Shown here in pieces: positions 23,073-35,321 of a stretch of 64,000 bases of DNA; position 1 is the first letter of the stretch, and every line of letters starts with the position of its first letter. Location of the stretch: assembly GCA_019671005.1 (NCBI GenBank), contig CM033752.1, forward strand, positions 18,174,969 to 18,238,968, given 5' to 3'. This DNA is from Hibiscus mutabilis (lineage: Eukaryota; Streptophyta; Magnoliopsida; Malvales; Malvaceae). Made by a program: the position numbers and the translations under genes. The notes under the pieces were generated by a model. That model was given only the letters and a program-made list of their open reading frames with translations. It was not told the DNA's origin and did no database searches.

Positions 23073-25953
23073 TGTAACACCCCTTTCTCGTATTCATCAT
23101 TGAACACGAGATAGAGATGTCACAAAACATTTGTAAAAGCATCTATATTTATAATTTGGTAAAAAAAATTAAAAATATTACAATTTAGTCTTTATTTACA
23201 AATCTAATTAATCGCGTAAAGTTTAAACTTTATATTTTCGTCTTCAAATCAGGTTTAATTTCAGCCAGCATCTTATCAATTTAATTCGACTTTATATAAT
23301 TAGTGAATTGCCTAAAGAATGTCTGATTCAAAATTCACCTAGATTCCAACTAAAATACAATTTATATCAGAGCATGCATAACCTTTTAATAAATATGCCA
23401 ACTAGTGAATATCAAACAACCTCAAATATTATGTCACTGATACTGATGTACTTGTTCTTCATAAATGATGTCTACTAATGCTCCTTACTCTAAACGCTCC
23501 TCTTTTCCTACGCGTGAAACAGTCACACGCTAAGTATTTACTTAGTGGGGCAATAATTTGAATTCAAGTGCAATTGGCATAATATCAATATTAATGATTA
23601 ACAATGCATATGATCACCTTACCATTACATGCTCGTTAACATAAATAAATATGTAATAGCATATATGTATATCAAAGTGATAAGATTAGGTCTTACCAAT
23701 AACGTTGCCATTTCCATCTGTAAGCTTTCAATGCTTACCAGTACCTTTTTTCGATTTCTACCTGCAACCTTTCAAGCTTATCTTTCTGTTTCTTTTGATT
23801 CATTTCATTTTATTTAGCCCAAGGTATCGAATTAAGAGATTCTATGTACACGAGTCATCCCCCTATACTTACTTGAGTATTGGGTATTATAGCACTCTAC
23901 CGGGAGTGCTTAGCACCGAAGTGCTTCGGTATACTTACCGGAGTATACCATTAATGGAATTTGCACTTTACTTGAAGTGCTTAGAATAAATTTGCACTTT
24001 ACATGAAGTGCTTAGAATATTTATACAGTTGTTTATGACTCTATGGCTAGCCAACTATACCTTTGAACCTTTATATCATACTTGGGCTTTATATCATCAA
24101 ATATTTCATCCATGGCAATGTATATCAATTTATATTAACATGAAGCGGTTCATAACTGAATAACATTAATAGTAAACCATAATCAATAACTAGTGATCAA
24201 TGCATTTATTTTCAACCTTTGACATATTTAAAGTATGTCAAATATATGATCAATGACATAATTATCATGACAATATATAAACCAGGTAGACTCATCGCAA
24301 GTCCTACCGGTGATGTATAAAACATCCATGTATAATGTTATGTATGCATTGCACTCACCTGTGCCATTTATTTGTATGCCTCACTAAGTCCTCTTTAAAC
24401 TTTTTTTTCATTACCCCACGAACCTCTCTTGATTTGAACTTGAACTTTATAAATAAAATAAAGGAAATATTTGTTAGATACCAATCTAACAATATTTTAG
24501 ACGTATTGTTAATATAATCACCCAAATACAACATTTATAAATGTTTTTCCTTTCTTCCTTGTACTGTTCAAAAGTTATTACGGTCCTTAATGACCAATTT
24601 GAACATTCAACAACTATTCATGCTCTAAATGTTCCAATTCTTGTATTTCAAAATCGTTCAAGTCACTTTCCATAAAGTTTCAAACTTTACTAATATGACA
24701 TTTTAGTCACTAATTTTACCAAGGTACTTGAATTTAAACTTAATTCAAGTGATCACCTATTACCAATAATTACAACACTTTCCCTTTTATTTTCCATTTG
24801 ACCGAATTGGTCCCCAAACTTTGGACAGTTTGAAATTCTCCCATTTTAGTCCTTAATAAACTTGAATCATCAGTTCTAGCTCATTTTCATCTAAGCCACC
24901 ATCAAAACAATAATTTCCAAAACAATCCTCTATTTTCCCATTCTTGCCAAAATGGTCCTTTTCATCATTTCAAGTCAATTTGATCACATTTTCAATAATT
25001 GCTCTTTAATCCTTCTTCAACAAAATAATTCCATAAATATCCTCGTAATTTTCTCAAAATGTCGAATAGGTCTCTAAACTTTTCAAAATTTTCAATTTGG
25101 TCCTAAATTGTCAGTTCAAGCTTGAAATATCATTTTCTACCCATTTCCATCATCAAATAAATTTTTGACAATTTAATCCCTAAATTTTCCCAAGTTGTCG
25201 AATTGGTCCTTCACTATAAAAATTGATTTTTGATCCAATTAGCATTATAATATGCTAAAATAAACTTTTCACCAAAAATACATCATTTCCCCCATCAAAT
25301 AAAAATTCAAGAATAATCCCCCCCAAATTTTCCACATTTTCGAATTGCTCCCTAAATTTTCCAAATGGTGATTTTTCATTCTAACTTCAAAATTAAGCTT
25401 ATTGAATCACAATTAATTCAATTTCATCATCAATTCCATAATCCTAATTAAAACTCTAAATTTCAAGATTAGGGTTTATTACTTTCAACATGAAATTAAC
25501 TTGATTTCAAGCTTGTTTTCATCAAAACTAAGCTTAATTCATCATCTACTACTTAATTTCAATCATAATCCATGAAACCCTAATTTTTCTCTCTTTAAAC
25601 CCTAATCCAATACTTCAGAACTCCATGCAATTTTACTATCAAAATGTAGAGAATGAAGAGTAGATCACTTTACCTTAAACAACCTTGCTTGAATTCTTGA
25701 TCAAATGCATTGAATTTGAGCTACAAAAATTTTCTTTATTTTTCCCTATATGTTTCTCCAAGTTCAAAATTAGGAGAAAGAGGATGAACTTTTTGTTCAT
25801 CAAATTGGACTTGTATTCTAATATAGAATAATAATTTGCCACTTGTTACTTGAAAAATGAAATTTTTATTCATTTTTCACCTTTTTCGATTTTGCCCCCT
25901 TAACTAAATGAAAATTACAACTAGCTCAAAATTATGCCATTTCATTACATTTG
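23073..25953 (-). repeat. 5' LTR of element A, end truncated
   Basis: Begins TGTAACACCC, continues past the duplication end and matches the left LTR up to about TTTCATTACATTTGAA (25953), after which unrelated LTR K sequence follows. Contains early donor (GT at 25673-25672), donor at 24353-24361, and acceptor CGCGTAG (23508-23514). Confidence 0.85.
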
Positions 25954-26708
25954 AATTACTGTAAATGCATGGTTTTTAAGTCTTTCAAAGGTTTGAAAGT
26001 GGTTTTGGAAGTTTTATCTAAGTTTGAAAAACTTACCTAAGCTTGGAAGTAAGTTTCCTTCCTTTGCTCTTTAATATCGGTTCGGATATGACCATATTTT
26101 GGTCTTAAACATGGTTGGTTTTAATTACTGTAAATGCATGGTTTTTAAGTACATATGCAGTGACTTATAAATGTATTAAATGCTTGTGAGCATTGGTTTT
26201 TATTCTGGTCAGAATGTGATATTACTATAGCAATGTGATTCGTATATGTGGGGATTCTGTGTAATGCGTTGCAAAACAATGAGTAAATGGTTTTGTAAAT
26301 GATATATTGGCTATGTGACAAGGTGAGAAAACATATGGATATAGTTGGCACGCCAGAGGATAAAGTGCACTATAATATGTTGAAAAATCGGTCGTGGTTA
26401 AAGGTCCTTGAGGTATAGCGGTCGGCTACTCGGACTATGTTGTTGTCACTTGGGTTGAGCGGTCAGTTCCCCTTGTTGGTGTAAATCTTGTGGTCGGCAA
26501 GGATGTTTAACCATGCGATCGGCATGCAGTAGTCTTTTAATGGTCGATTATTAAGGGAGATCCGTGTATCCGATGTGTAAAGTTAAGGGTCGGTTAACTA
26601 ATGATTAGCGGTCGGCTAATCATGGATAGTGTTCGACTATCCTAGGTCACTATAATTTCCAATATATGAAAGTGTTTGTTGAACCTATTTTTATGCTTTG
26701 GGATTGAA

Positions 26709-26945
26709 GCATGGTTTATGATTTAATGCTTTGGGATTTAAACATGGTTTATGATTTAATGCTTTGGGATTTAAGCATGGTTTATGATTTAATGCTTTGG
26801 AATTTAAGCATGGCTTATGATTTAATGCTTTGGGATTTAAGCATGGTTTATGATTTAATGTTTTGGAATTTAAGTATGGTTTATGAATTAATGCTTCGGA
26901 ATTTAAGCATGGTTTTGTATATGATGCTTTGGGGACTTAAGCATA
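26709..26945. repeat. 33-bp minisatellite, about 7 copies
   Basis: Unit ATGGTTTATGATTTAATGCT plus TTGGGATTTAAGC, repeated head to tail with few changes. Because 33 is a multiple of three it gives an open frame with a repeated MVYDLMLWDLS, which I do not take as a gene. Confidence 0.9.
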
Positions 26946-27080
26946 TGGATTATAATGTTTTGCATAAGGTCGATATGCATGTTGTGAATTGGAATCATTG
27001 GAACTTGTTTAGGTCGTAAGCATGGTTTGAAAACAATTGTTTGTTTTTCAAGGGTTAATGCATCATTGTTTTAAGAGCAT

Positions 27081-27127
27081 CCTCACTAAGCAAGTGTGCT
27101 TACGCTCTCTTTTTCCTAATAATGCAG
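27081..27127 (+). promoter_or_regulatory. Stem-loop module and predicted 3' splice acceptor (K family)
   Basis: CCTCAC, then stem TAAGCA, loop AGTG, stem TGCTTA, then CGCT, a pyrimidine tract and GCAG at 27124-27127. Compared with element A (stem TAAGTA/TACTTA) one base pair has changed on both sides. Confidence 0.5.
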
Positions 27128-28084
27128 AGCATTAAGGTTTGGAGGCAGCAAAGGCAAAGTTAACGGGATCCAAGGACAAGACTATTTATGTATAAACTCG
27201 GTTTTAGTTTTCGGTTAATAAGGCAATGTGTTCACCGTAGATTTTGGGATTTGTAATTCTGTTATTCCCTATTTTTGAGCCTGTATAATGCTATGATTTC
27301 GGAGTTTGATTGTTGTTGTTTTGCATTTTGTGCATTGTTACCTATGGTTGATGTTTTGTGGTTACCTAAGTATGCATATAGATGGTTTTGCCTGGATGGA
27401 ATGCTTCAATGAGCTTAACATGTTGAATATGGTATGAAAGTAATGTTGGTATGATGCTTATGTCTGTTTGAGCATTTTGGTACGTTTAGTGATGTGATCT
27501 AGGGAGCATGCCTCTAGACTAATCTATATGGTAGTAAAAGCTTGTATGGTTGCTAAACCATGGTGCAAATGTTGATAAATGTGTTGTTGGATGCTTATAT
27601 GTGTGTTTGAAAGTTGCTAGGACCTGAATGCATCTAGATTTGTGTGAAAACTAGCTAAAAATGACATTACAGGTCCAGGTATATTGAAACAAGTGTCCCC
27701 GTACCGTACGGCTAGGCCATTTCAGGCATAGCGTATCGATACGCGGGAGGGTGTTTCGATATGGGCCAGCCTTACCAGGCTTAGCATTTCGGTACTCGAG
27801 CAAGTGTTCTGGTACGGTCCTTAGCATTTTTGGTTAGGCATTTCAATACGCGAGCAAGCGTTTCGGTACGAGTTTTGGTTACTGGAAACTGAGTTTTTGA
27901 CTTTAAAAAAGTGTACCAAAACACTTGTACGCGTACCGGTACGGCTGTAGTTAATTCTATTATTTTGGAATCTTTGAAGGTTTCTGTTTCTTTCATTTTG
28001 GTCCTTGAGTTTTAGATTTGCAATTGTATGAGTTCGAATGATTATATCAACCTGAATTTTTACATTTGGGCATGTAAATGGACT

Positions 28085-28184
28085 NNNNNNNNNNNNNNNN
28101 NNNNNNNNNNNNNNNNNNNNNNNNNNNNNNNNNNNNNNNNNNNNNNNNNNNNNNNNNNNNNNNNNNNNNNNNNNNNNNNNNNNN
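28085..28184. other. Assembly gap (100 N)
   Basis: Exactly 100 N, the usual placeholder for unknown length. The LTR to its right resumes at a point matching 32354, so the first about 3.0 kb of that LTR (equivalent to 29316-32353) should lie in the gap. Confidence 0.95.
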
Positions 28185-29070
28185 TATATTCACTCTCATA
28201 CATGTCTAAGATAGCTCCCAAGTTCATGTATTTACATTTCATGCCAATTTTACTTATATAATCATATGTACATCAAAACAATCCACCTAGTTATCAAAAT
28301 AAGTTCCTTTGTTTTTAGATTTCGAATGCTCCACTCATTCTCTATACACACTCAAGATTACAAGCTTGAAATCTCTGAGATGAAATCAACTAGCCGAACC
28401 ATTCCAAGCTAATATTTCAAATTATCAAACAACTTAACATTACAACCACGATATCATATCCTCATGAAGCATAACAAATCAGCACATACACTCTTCACAT
28501 GACCTAAGGAAGATTCAAGACATGAATATGAATTTCCTATCAATTTTATTAACATAATATACAAGATGATTTCATGAAAAATTTCTCAAATTAAAGCTTA
28601 ACTTATAGGTGAAGAAGAAATTACTTACTTCTTTCCTTAGAATACTCGAACAAACACAAGTAAGATAACCAACAAGCGTCAATTTGTTAAGTTCCTATGA
28701 AAATCTCTTATCTTTCTCTAAAAATGGGTTTTCGGTCTTCAAGAAGAAAGTGATAATCTGGTTGATAATTCTACCTAGCCGAGATTCCCTCCCCTTACAC
28801 ATGCATTTGCTTAATGTTAGACATGTGTACAATTCTTCCTCTATTTTTACTTTACCATGCAAGCTTCACAATTTGGAAGGAATTCAGTTTAACCTTTTTA
28901 AAAACCACCATGTATTTTTCCTTATTTTAAATTTGGTCACTTCCCTACTTGATTAATCTAATAAATGACATAATTTCTTATCTAAAAATAAATTTAAAGG
29001 CATTCTTAGATCGAGTTGAGTTGTCATTAATTTAGGAAACTACTACTAGACTATACTTTGGGGTATTACA
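28185..29070 (-). repeat. 3' LTR of element D, partial
   Basis: Matches 32354-33240 with only scattered differences and ends GGGGTATTACA. Confidence 0.85.
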
Positions 29071-29315
29071 ATTCTCCCCCTCTTAAAAGAAATTTGCCCT
29101 CGAATTTCTTCAATAATGAAGAACTATCGTTATCAAGTTCAGAATATTTTTACATACTCTGAATTTGTCAAACAAAGAAAACAAATTATATTGGTTACAA
29201 ACTACCAATACGATCAAGAACTCAAACTCCTAGGTGGCACACTAGACTTATGACAGTGTAGTGAGTCCATGTTTAGTCCAAGAATCGACTAAACCATGCT
29301 TTGATACCAATAAAA
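29071..29315 (-). other. 245-bp internal region of element D
   Basis: Starts with polypurine tract (reverse AAGAGGGGGAGAA, 29073-29085) and ends with primer site (reverse TGGTATCAAAGC, 29298-29309). The leader near the primer site (CCAAGAATCGACTAAACC) matches the chromovirus leader pattern. Confidence 0.8.
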
Positions 29316-30115
29316 TGTAACACCCCCTACCTGGGTTGGCAGGAAACCAGTTCGGGAGCGTTACTAACCTACATTACAAGTATAAACAAGCAAGAATAGG
29401 CAAACTCACCCCTATTAGATGAGTTACCTAACTAACAAGTAGCCAAAAACAATTATTACTTATCATATAAGCAATCTTATTTACATACATTATAGGTTAC
29501 CAAAAGTTCACTTTTACATTGTCATTCAAGCATTACATTTCGAGACCTATAAGGAAACAAGTTTCCATTTTCATTTCATTGTTCACTAACTTGATTCATG
29601 TAACATTACTTACATAGCTTACTAAACATGATCATTTGAACGTACCATGATTCCAAGCAAGCTTATGCCATTCTTACCATTTGGCATTTACCATTCAATT
29701 TATAAAAATACATATTCAACACGTTATGCTTATTCAAGTGACTATATCATCTCACAAGGCATTCGAATAGTACAAGGCTAGATGATCACTTTGAACATTC
29801 ATTATAGACATAACCATATGCACAACAAATACTTACAATACATGAAATTCTAGTTCATTACTCATACTAATAACCAAGTTCACAAAATAGTAGGCACATT
29901 CAAGACATATATACATATACAAGTTCAAATGTTCAAAATGCATGCACTAGACATTATATACCGCTAAGTGCCACCAACTAGAGGAGTACAAAACAAGTAT
30001 GTCCATACTTTAGCTATGCTTGTGTCTTGCTTCCAGCTCAAGAATTCAGGCTTCAGGATCAAGCTACGATCGAATCCTTTAACCTGTGGTTGGGAAGGAT
30101 GAAAACGAGAGTGAT

Positions 30116-30142
30116 AAGTACAAGAATGTACTTAGTGAGGTA
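30116..30142 (-). other. Stem-loop module (element D)
   Basis: AAGTAC, loop AAGAAT, GTACTT, then AGTGAGG. Same position relative to the acceptor as in the other families, with a different stem and loop. Confidence 0.55.
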
Positions 30143-30299
30143 GTATCTAGTTCTATCCAATTGTTATATCGAGTTAAGTGTTAATTAATCAAGAATGATC
30201 TTAACTAAGGATTTCAAGGCAATCGAATAGCACAAGATGCAAAAGACAATAAATCACAATTCATACTTTGTCCATTTCAAGAAATATGACTATTCATGG

Positions 30300-30520
30300 T
30301 CACATATCAAATAGTTCAAGTAGCAAGTTTTCAAGACAATTAATTCAAGTAGCAATATTTCAAGACAAGCAATTCAAGTAGCAAGGTCTCAAAACAAGTA
30401 ATTCAAGTAGCAAGATTTTAAGACAAGCAATTCAAGTAGCAAGGTCTCAAGACAAGTAATTCAAGTAGCAAGATTTCAAGATAAGCAATTCAAGTACCAT
30501 GTTTTCAAGACAAGTAATTA
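30300..30520. repeat. 29-bp minisatellite, about 6-7 copies
   Basis: Unit CAATTCAAGTAGCAA plus GGTCTCAAGACAAG. Looser copies of CAAGTA and TCAAG continue to about 30990. Confidence 0.8.
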
Positions 30521-33240
30521 ATCAATTCATACTTATTAGCTCATTTATATTCTTTTAAAACAATCCTTGGTTTATAGTTTGTCTTTTCAAGAATACATGT
30601 CAAGTAATCCAAGTAGCAATTCAAGTATTCAAGCATACATGTCAAGTAATACAAGTAAACCAATCAAGTAGACATTAGCTCCAGTGAGACCATAAGCCAT
30701 TCCAAGTAGCAAATCATACAATACAAGGTCCAAGCATAGGCAATTATCATTTCAAGAGTTTCATGCCAAGATTCAAGTATTACATGTCAAGCAATTCAGT
30801 ATTTCAAGGATTCATGTCAAGATTCAAGTATTCAAGCTTACATGTCAAGTAATTCAAATATTCAAGGTGATATTAGTTCATTTGATATCTTTAACACAAT
30901 CCTTGGTTCTTAGTTTGTCTATTCAAGAATACATGTCAAGTAATCCAAGTAGCAATTCAAGTAACAAATATTTCAAGACATGTATTTAAACAATTTATAC
31001 TTATTAGCTCATTTATATTCTTTTGAAACAATCCTTGGTTTATAGTTTGACTAGGTAATCAAGTCTCCAACCAACTATCGCCACAAGATGTACCGTAGTA
31101 CTGGTCAACCCTTCTACTGTCGCCAAAGACCATACATATGTACCCTTCGTCTGTCGCCAATTAGGGGCCTTAGCCCTGGACCGTAGTCCACCCTGACACA
31201 ATGGGCTCTAGACTCTAAGGTATGCCCTTCTACCTATTCAACTAGCATCCAAGGTTGCTTGATTACACTTTAATTATTCAAGAATTATCAAGCATATACA
31301 AGTTCAAGATCATGTAGTCAAGAATCATTTCAAGCAAGTATAGCAATATTATGCTTTAGCCCATAGGCCAATTGAGCCTTAGCTCTTAAATTTCATTTCA
31401 CATTTCATGTGTTTCATGGTCAAGGCAAACCATTCATGTTCAAGGCAGTACATTTCATGTTTCAAGCAATTCATTTCATGTTCAAGACAATACATTCAAG
31501 TGCCATTCGATAATCTACACCCAAGGCATTCAAGTAGCATTCATGTAGACAAGTTTCATATATTATCATATTTCATACTTCCCTTAATATTTATATTCAA
31601 GTTAAATTAGGTTCATAATCATGGCATATCCATAGCAAGAAAATAATCGTGCATATTTGGTTAGGACCTAAGTCCTAACCCTATTTATAAATTACACTCA
31701 CAATACTCCAAGCTTAGCTAGTCTTGGATCCAAACTCCTTTGTTTCTAGCTTTCGAATGCTCCTCCTTAGACCCTTCTCCAATGTTCCCTTCTTGTTCTA
31801 ACATTTCATACAAGTAAATCATGGTCAATACAAAGTTCATTCATTTATTCAAAACAAGGCAACAATACAATTAATTCATTTATCATTCATTCCAAGACAT
31901 CAAGGCTTCTGCTCCCTGGCAGCATGTGCACTGTTTACTTAAACATGCATATCTTTCATTCCGTACGTCAGAATTTCAATTGGTTTACACCGTTGGAAAA
32001 ATAACTTAATTTTATTTCTAACCATATAGGTCTTGCATTTTAATTATTTACCAATTAATATAGTTTTTTACTTAAAGACAGGGTAATTACAACACTGGAC
32101 AGTTTGCACTATCCCAATTGTTTCATTTATGCTTTCCATTATACAATCCCAAATTCAATTACGTTTTCTCCTAATGAATTTAGACATTTTAAGGCACATT
32201 CCATAAAATTTTCAGCCTTAAATTCCCTTTATACAATTTATGGTGATTTTTCAAAGTTGCTGCCCAGAATAGAGTTTTCTGGGCAGATTTCACTAGGCTT
32301 GATTTTAGCTTCATTATACACCTAGATGGTAGTTATAACATGTTAATCTAACTTATATTCACTCTCATACATGTCTAAGATAGCTCCCAAGTTCATGTAT
32401 TTACATTTCATGCCAATTTTACTTATATAATCATGTGTACATCAAAACAATCCACCTAGTTATCAAAGTAAGTTCCTTTGTTTTTAGATTTCGAATGCTC
32501 CACTCTTTCTCTATACACACTCAAGATTACAAGCTTGAAATATCTATGACCTGAAATCAACTAGCCAAACCATTCCAAGCTAATATTTCAAATTATCAAA
32601 CAACTTAACATTACAACCACGATATCATATCCTTATGAAGCATAACAAATCAGCACATACACTCTTCAGATGACCTAAGGAAGATTCAAGACATGAAATG
32701 AATTTCCTATCAATTTTATTAACATAATATACAAGATGATTTCATGAAAAATTTCTCAAATTAAAGCTGAACTTATAGGTGAAGAAGAAATTACTTACTT
32801 CTTTCCTTAGAATACTCGAACAAACACAAGTAAGATAACCAACAAGCGTCAATTTGTTAAGTTCCTATGAAAATCTTTTATCTTTCTCTCAAAATGGGTT
32901 TTCGGTCTTGAAGAAGAAAGTGATAATCTGGTTGAAAATTCTACCTATCCGAGATTCCCTCCCCTTACACATGCATTTGCTTAATGTTAGACATGTGTAC
33001 AATTCTTCCTCTATTTTTACTTTACCATGCAAGCTTCAAAATTTGGAAGGAATTTGGTTTAACCCTTTTAAAAACAACCATGTATTTTTCCTTATTTTAT
33101 GTTTGGTTTCTTCCCTACTTGATTAATCTAATAAATGACATAATTTCTTATCTAAAAATAAATTTTAAGGCATTCTTAGATCGAGTTGAGTTGTCATTAA
33201 TTTAGGAAACTACTACTAGACTATACTTTGGGGTATTACA

Positions 33241-33588
33241 GCAAGTGTGCTTATGCTCTCTTTTACCCTTTGATGCATAGCAATAATGTTGAAGGGGTTG
33301 TTGTTGTTTGGCGAGAAGGAATCCAAGAGCGAGGTAATTGTTTGAGTATGAAACTTAGTTTTAAAATCAATTAATATGACAATGTGTTTACCATATTTTA
33401 GGGGATTTGTAATCTGGTTTTTAGCGGTGTTGCTGACGTTGTTTGCTATGATTGATAGCTCATATTGATGTTTGATTGAAGTATGTTTGATAGGAGATTG
33501 TTCATGGTTTAAAGTTCATTGATTGCCATGTCATTAGTATGTTACTTGGATGCTTATGTCTAGGTCCGTTGTGATGCAAGCATGTTTT
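33241..33588 (+). repeat. K-family LTR fragment
   Basis: Starts GCAAGTGTGCTTATGCTCTC, i.e. inside the hairpin seen whole at 27081-27106, and continues parallel to 27107-27260. So the edge of element D lies within that hairpin. Confidence 0.6.
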
Positions 33589-34045
33589 GATTTATGTAAG
33601 TGCAATGAAATAAATAAAGTAGCTTTATGGGGGAACACTCCTCTGCATGCATTAGAAAAATAAATCTGGCCAAAGGATGTTGCTGCATGAGTGTGTGTCG
33701 TTACAATGAAGTACTTCTTGGGGGTGTGTTGTACAACATCTTACTGCTCAGGGTCTAGGGTGCATTCATTGCTCGATATCCCTCGCTGCATAAAAAAGAC
33801 AAAAAGAAGAAAAATATAAAATATAGATATGATATTTATATTTTGTGTGGTGCTAAATAATTGCTGGTAGGAGGAATGAATCTAAGATGTTAGGCATTTT
33901 GTTTGGTATTCTTGAATTGCTTGCTTATCTACTGATGTGGAGTTGGTTATACAATTTTCTATCTTGTCGATGCATATGATCTATTCCTGGACCTTGCTGT
34001 TTTGATCTTTACTTGAGGACAAGTAAAAACTCAAGTTTGAGGGTG
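33589..34045 (+). other. 3' internal end of Athila/Tat-like element
   Basis: Matches 51294-51749 closely (TAAAGTAGCTTTATGGGGGA and more). Ends GAGGACAAGTAAAAACTCAA then GTTTGAGGG, a polypurine tract of the Athila/Tat kind, directly before TGATAG. No reading frame. Confidence 0.7.
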
Positions 34046-35321
34046 TGATAGCTCTTTAAAGAGCATGTATATTCCTTTGATTTATAGGTCTAATTGTCCC
34101 CACATTGGTGTCCATTGCTTCTATTTATGCATTTTCATGTCTATTTCCGCATTTTTCTAACTTAGTTTCAATGGCTCGTGTGTTGTATATTTATGTATTT
34201 TGCCTCGTTGTCGTTGCATTACTAATGTCCATATAGAGGAAGTTTTCACCACTGCAGCCAGTTCGACAATGCATCTGAAAGCTGTCCAGTCTGCTTAAGG
34301 ATAAGGATGGCCCTGCTAGTTGTCCAGTTTGTTACAACAAATTCTGTACGACTCTGGGCGCGCAATTAACTTGCAGGACAAGTGTCCTTCATTGGGTGGC
34401 CTATAAAAATAACTAATTTGCAAGTGAGAGAGAGAGAGAGACACATTTTTTCCACTTTTTATATCATCTTCAACCTCAACCTTTCTCAAGCTTTCTCCTT
34501 GTTTTTGGAGATCCGAGGTGAAGTAAGCTTGTTTTTTGAATCGATCATTGTTATGAAGTGATTTTGATGTTTATCAAAGGAAAAGAGAAATTAAGTGCTG
34601 AATCGAGGAAATACATTGTTATCTTCTTAAACTCTACTCTATTTTGATGTTTACAAGATTTATTTTGTATTTTGTGCTAAACTTGACTATAGTTTAATTT
34701 TCTGGAGCTTTATGAACTTGTTGAAAATATTTCTCCAATTTATTATATATTTGTGTTAGCTTTTTCTTAAGCTTTAATTGTTGGATCTGATTTACGTGAC
34801 ATCAACGGATGCAGTGACAAGTTAGATTAACAAGTTTTATAATGAAAGTTGATTGGATGCAACAAAAGTTGATCCAGTTGTTTGAAGGATTAAAAATGAG
34901 AGTCTCGAAAAAGGAAGATCCACCTCATCGCTGGTTGAACCATCATTTTCCGTCGAAGTGTACTTGATATTTCTGCCAAGCTAAACCAAGGAGATCCAGA
35001 CTTTATTCTCATTTTTCTCTATCTTTTTATACATTTTGTTATTGCTACCACAATTAATCATTTATTCACCTTTTATCCTTTTAAACACCATTGCACAAAC
35101 CCAATAGTATTGTATTGAGCCATAAGGAAGCAACAACCATCCAGCAAGCCCATAAAGATTTCCTGATTCTTGCAATGTAACAACTAATAGTGTGATTTTC
35201 GATTAGGAGGGAGAAAAAATGAGCATTGAGATCATCACTCTTGCTTTGGAAATTAAAACCAACCTTCCTCCTTAGGGTTTGGGTCCTCCTAAACACTCAG
35301 AAAGCCCATTGGCCCATAAAG
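34046..35321 (+). repeat. Athila/Tat-like 3' LTR (copy E)
   Basis: Begins TGATAGCTCTTTAAAGAGCA. A TATA box (CTATAAAAAT, 34402-34410) is followed by a GA microsatellite (34424-34440). It ends where LTR G sequence starts. The copy at 51750-53169 shares this junction. Confidence 0.75.

Larger units (their letters stand above)
20420..25633. repeat. Tandem duplication, copy 2
   Basis: Head-to-tail copy of 15201-20419, offset 5219 at the start and about 5214 at the end. Confidence 0.9.
10862..25953 (-). mobile_element. Tekay-like chromovirus with internal tandem duplication (element A)
   Basis: Order along the forward strand: full LTR (10862-14615), internal region (14616-17858), shortened LTR (17859-20419), shortened internal region (20420-23072), LTR (23073-25953). 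Primer sites TGGTATCAGAGC lie at 17842-17853 and 23056-23067. Integrase plus chromodomain remains identify a chromovirus. Segment 15201-20419 is repeated as 20420-25633, nearly base for base, which explains the three LTRs. The end at 25953 is truncated against another LTR. Confidence 0.85.
25954..28084 (+). repeat. LTR fragment of K family
   Basis: Resembles parts of the LTR at 47987-50811, including the stretch around GGATAAAGTGCACTATAATAT (26357-26377) and the final part before the gap. It has a 33-bp minisatellite, a hairpin (27081-27106), an acceptor TTTTTCCTAATAATGCAG (to 27127) and a palindrome-rich block (27690-27945). It starts abruptly at the end of LTR A. A 27-bp direct repeat links 25954-25980 and 26123-26149. 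Confidence 0.7.
30084..31701 (-). promoter_or_regulatory. Predicted LTR intron, element D
   Basis: Weak-to-fair donor (ATT/GTGAGTGTA) and a strong acceptor: a long pyrimidine-rich run then CCAACCACAG/G. All CAAGTAGCAAG arrays fall inside. Confidence 0.4.
28185..33240 (-). mobile_element. LTR element with nearly no internal region (element D)
   Basis: Left LTR 28185-29070 (its beginning lost in the gap) and full LTR 29316-33240 are direct repeats. Between them are only 245 bp: polypurine tract, a short leader and a tRNA-iMet primer site. No coding capacity. It could only have moved with enzymes supplied by another element, or is the product of an internal deletion. Confidence 0.85.
29316..33240 (-). 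repeat. 5' LTR of element D (3925 bp)
   Basis: Runs from TGTAACACCC to GGGGTATTACA. Sense features: donor GAA/GTAAGT (32793-32798), second donor ATT/GTGAGT (31696-31701), repeat arrays (30300-30990), hairpin (30116-30133) and acceptor CCCAACCACAG/G (30084-30086). Confidence 0.85.

Noticed and set aside
26711..27019. Open frame with a repeated MVYDLMLWDLS peptide
   Set aside because: It is the translation of a 33-bp minisatellite inside an LTR; the period keeps any frame open. No other gene evidence.
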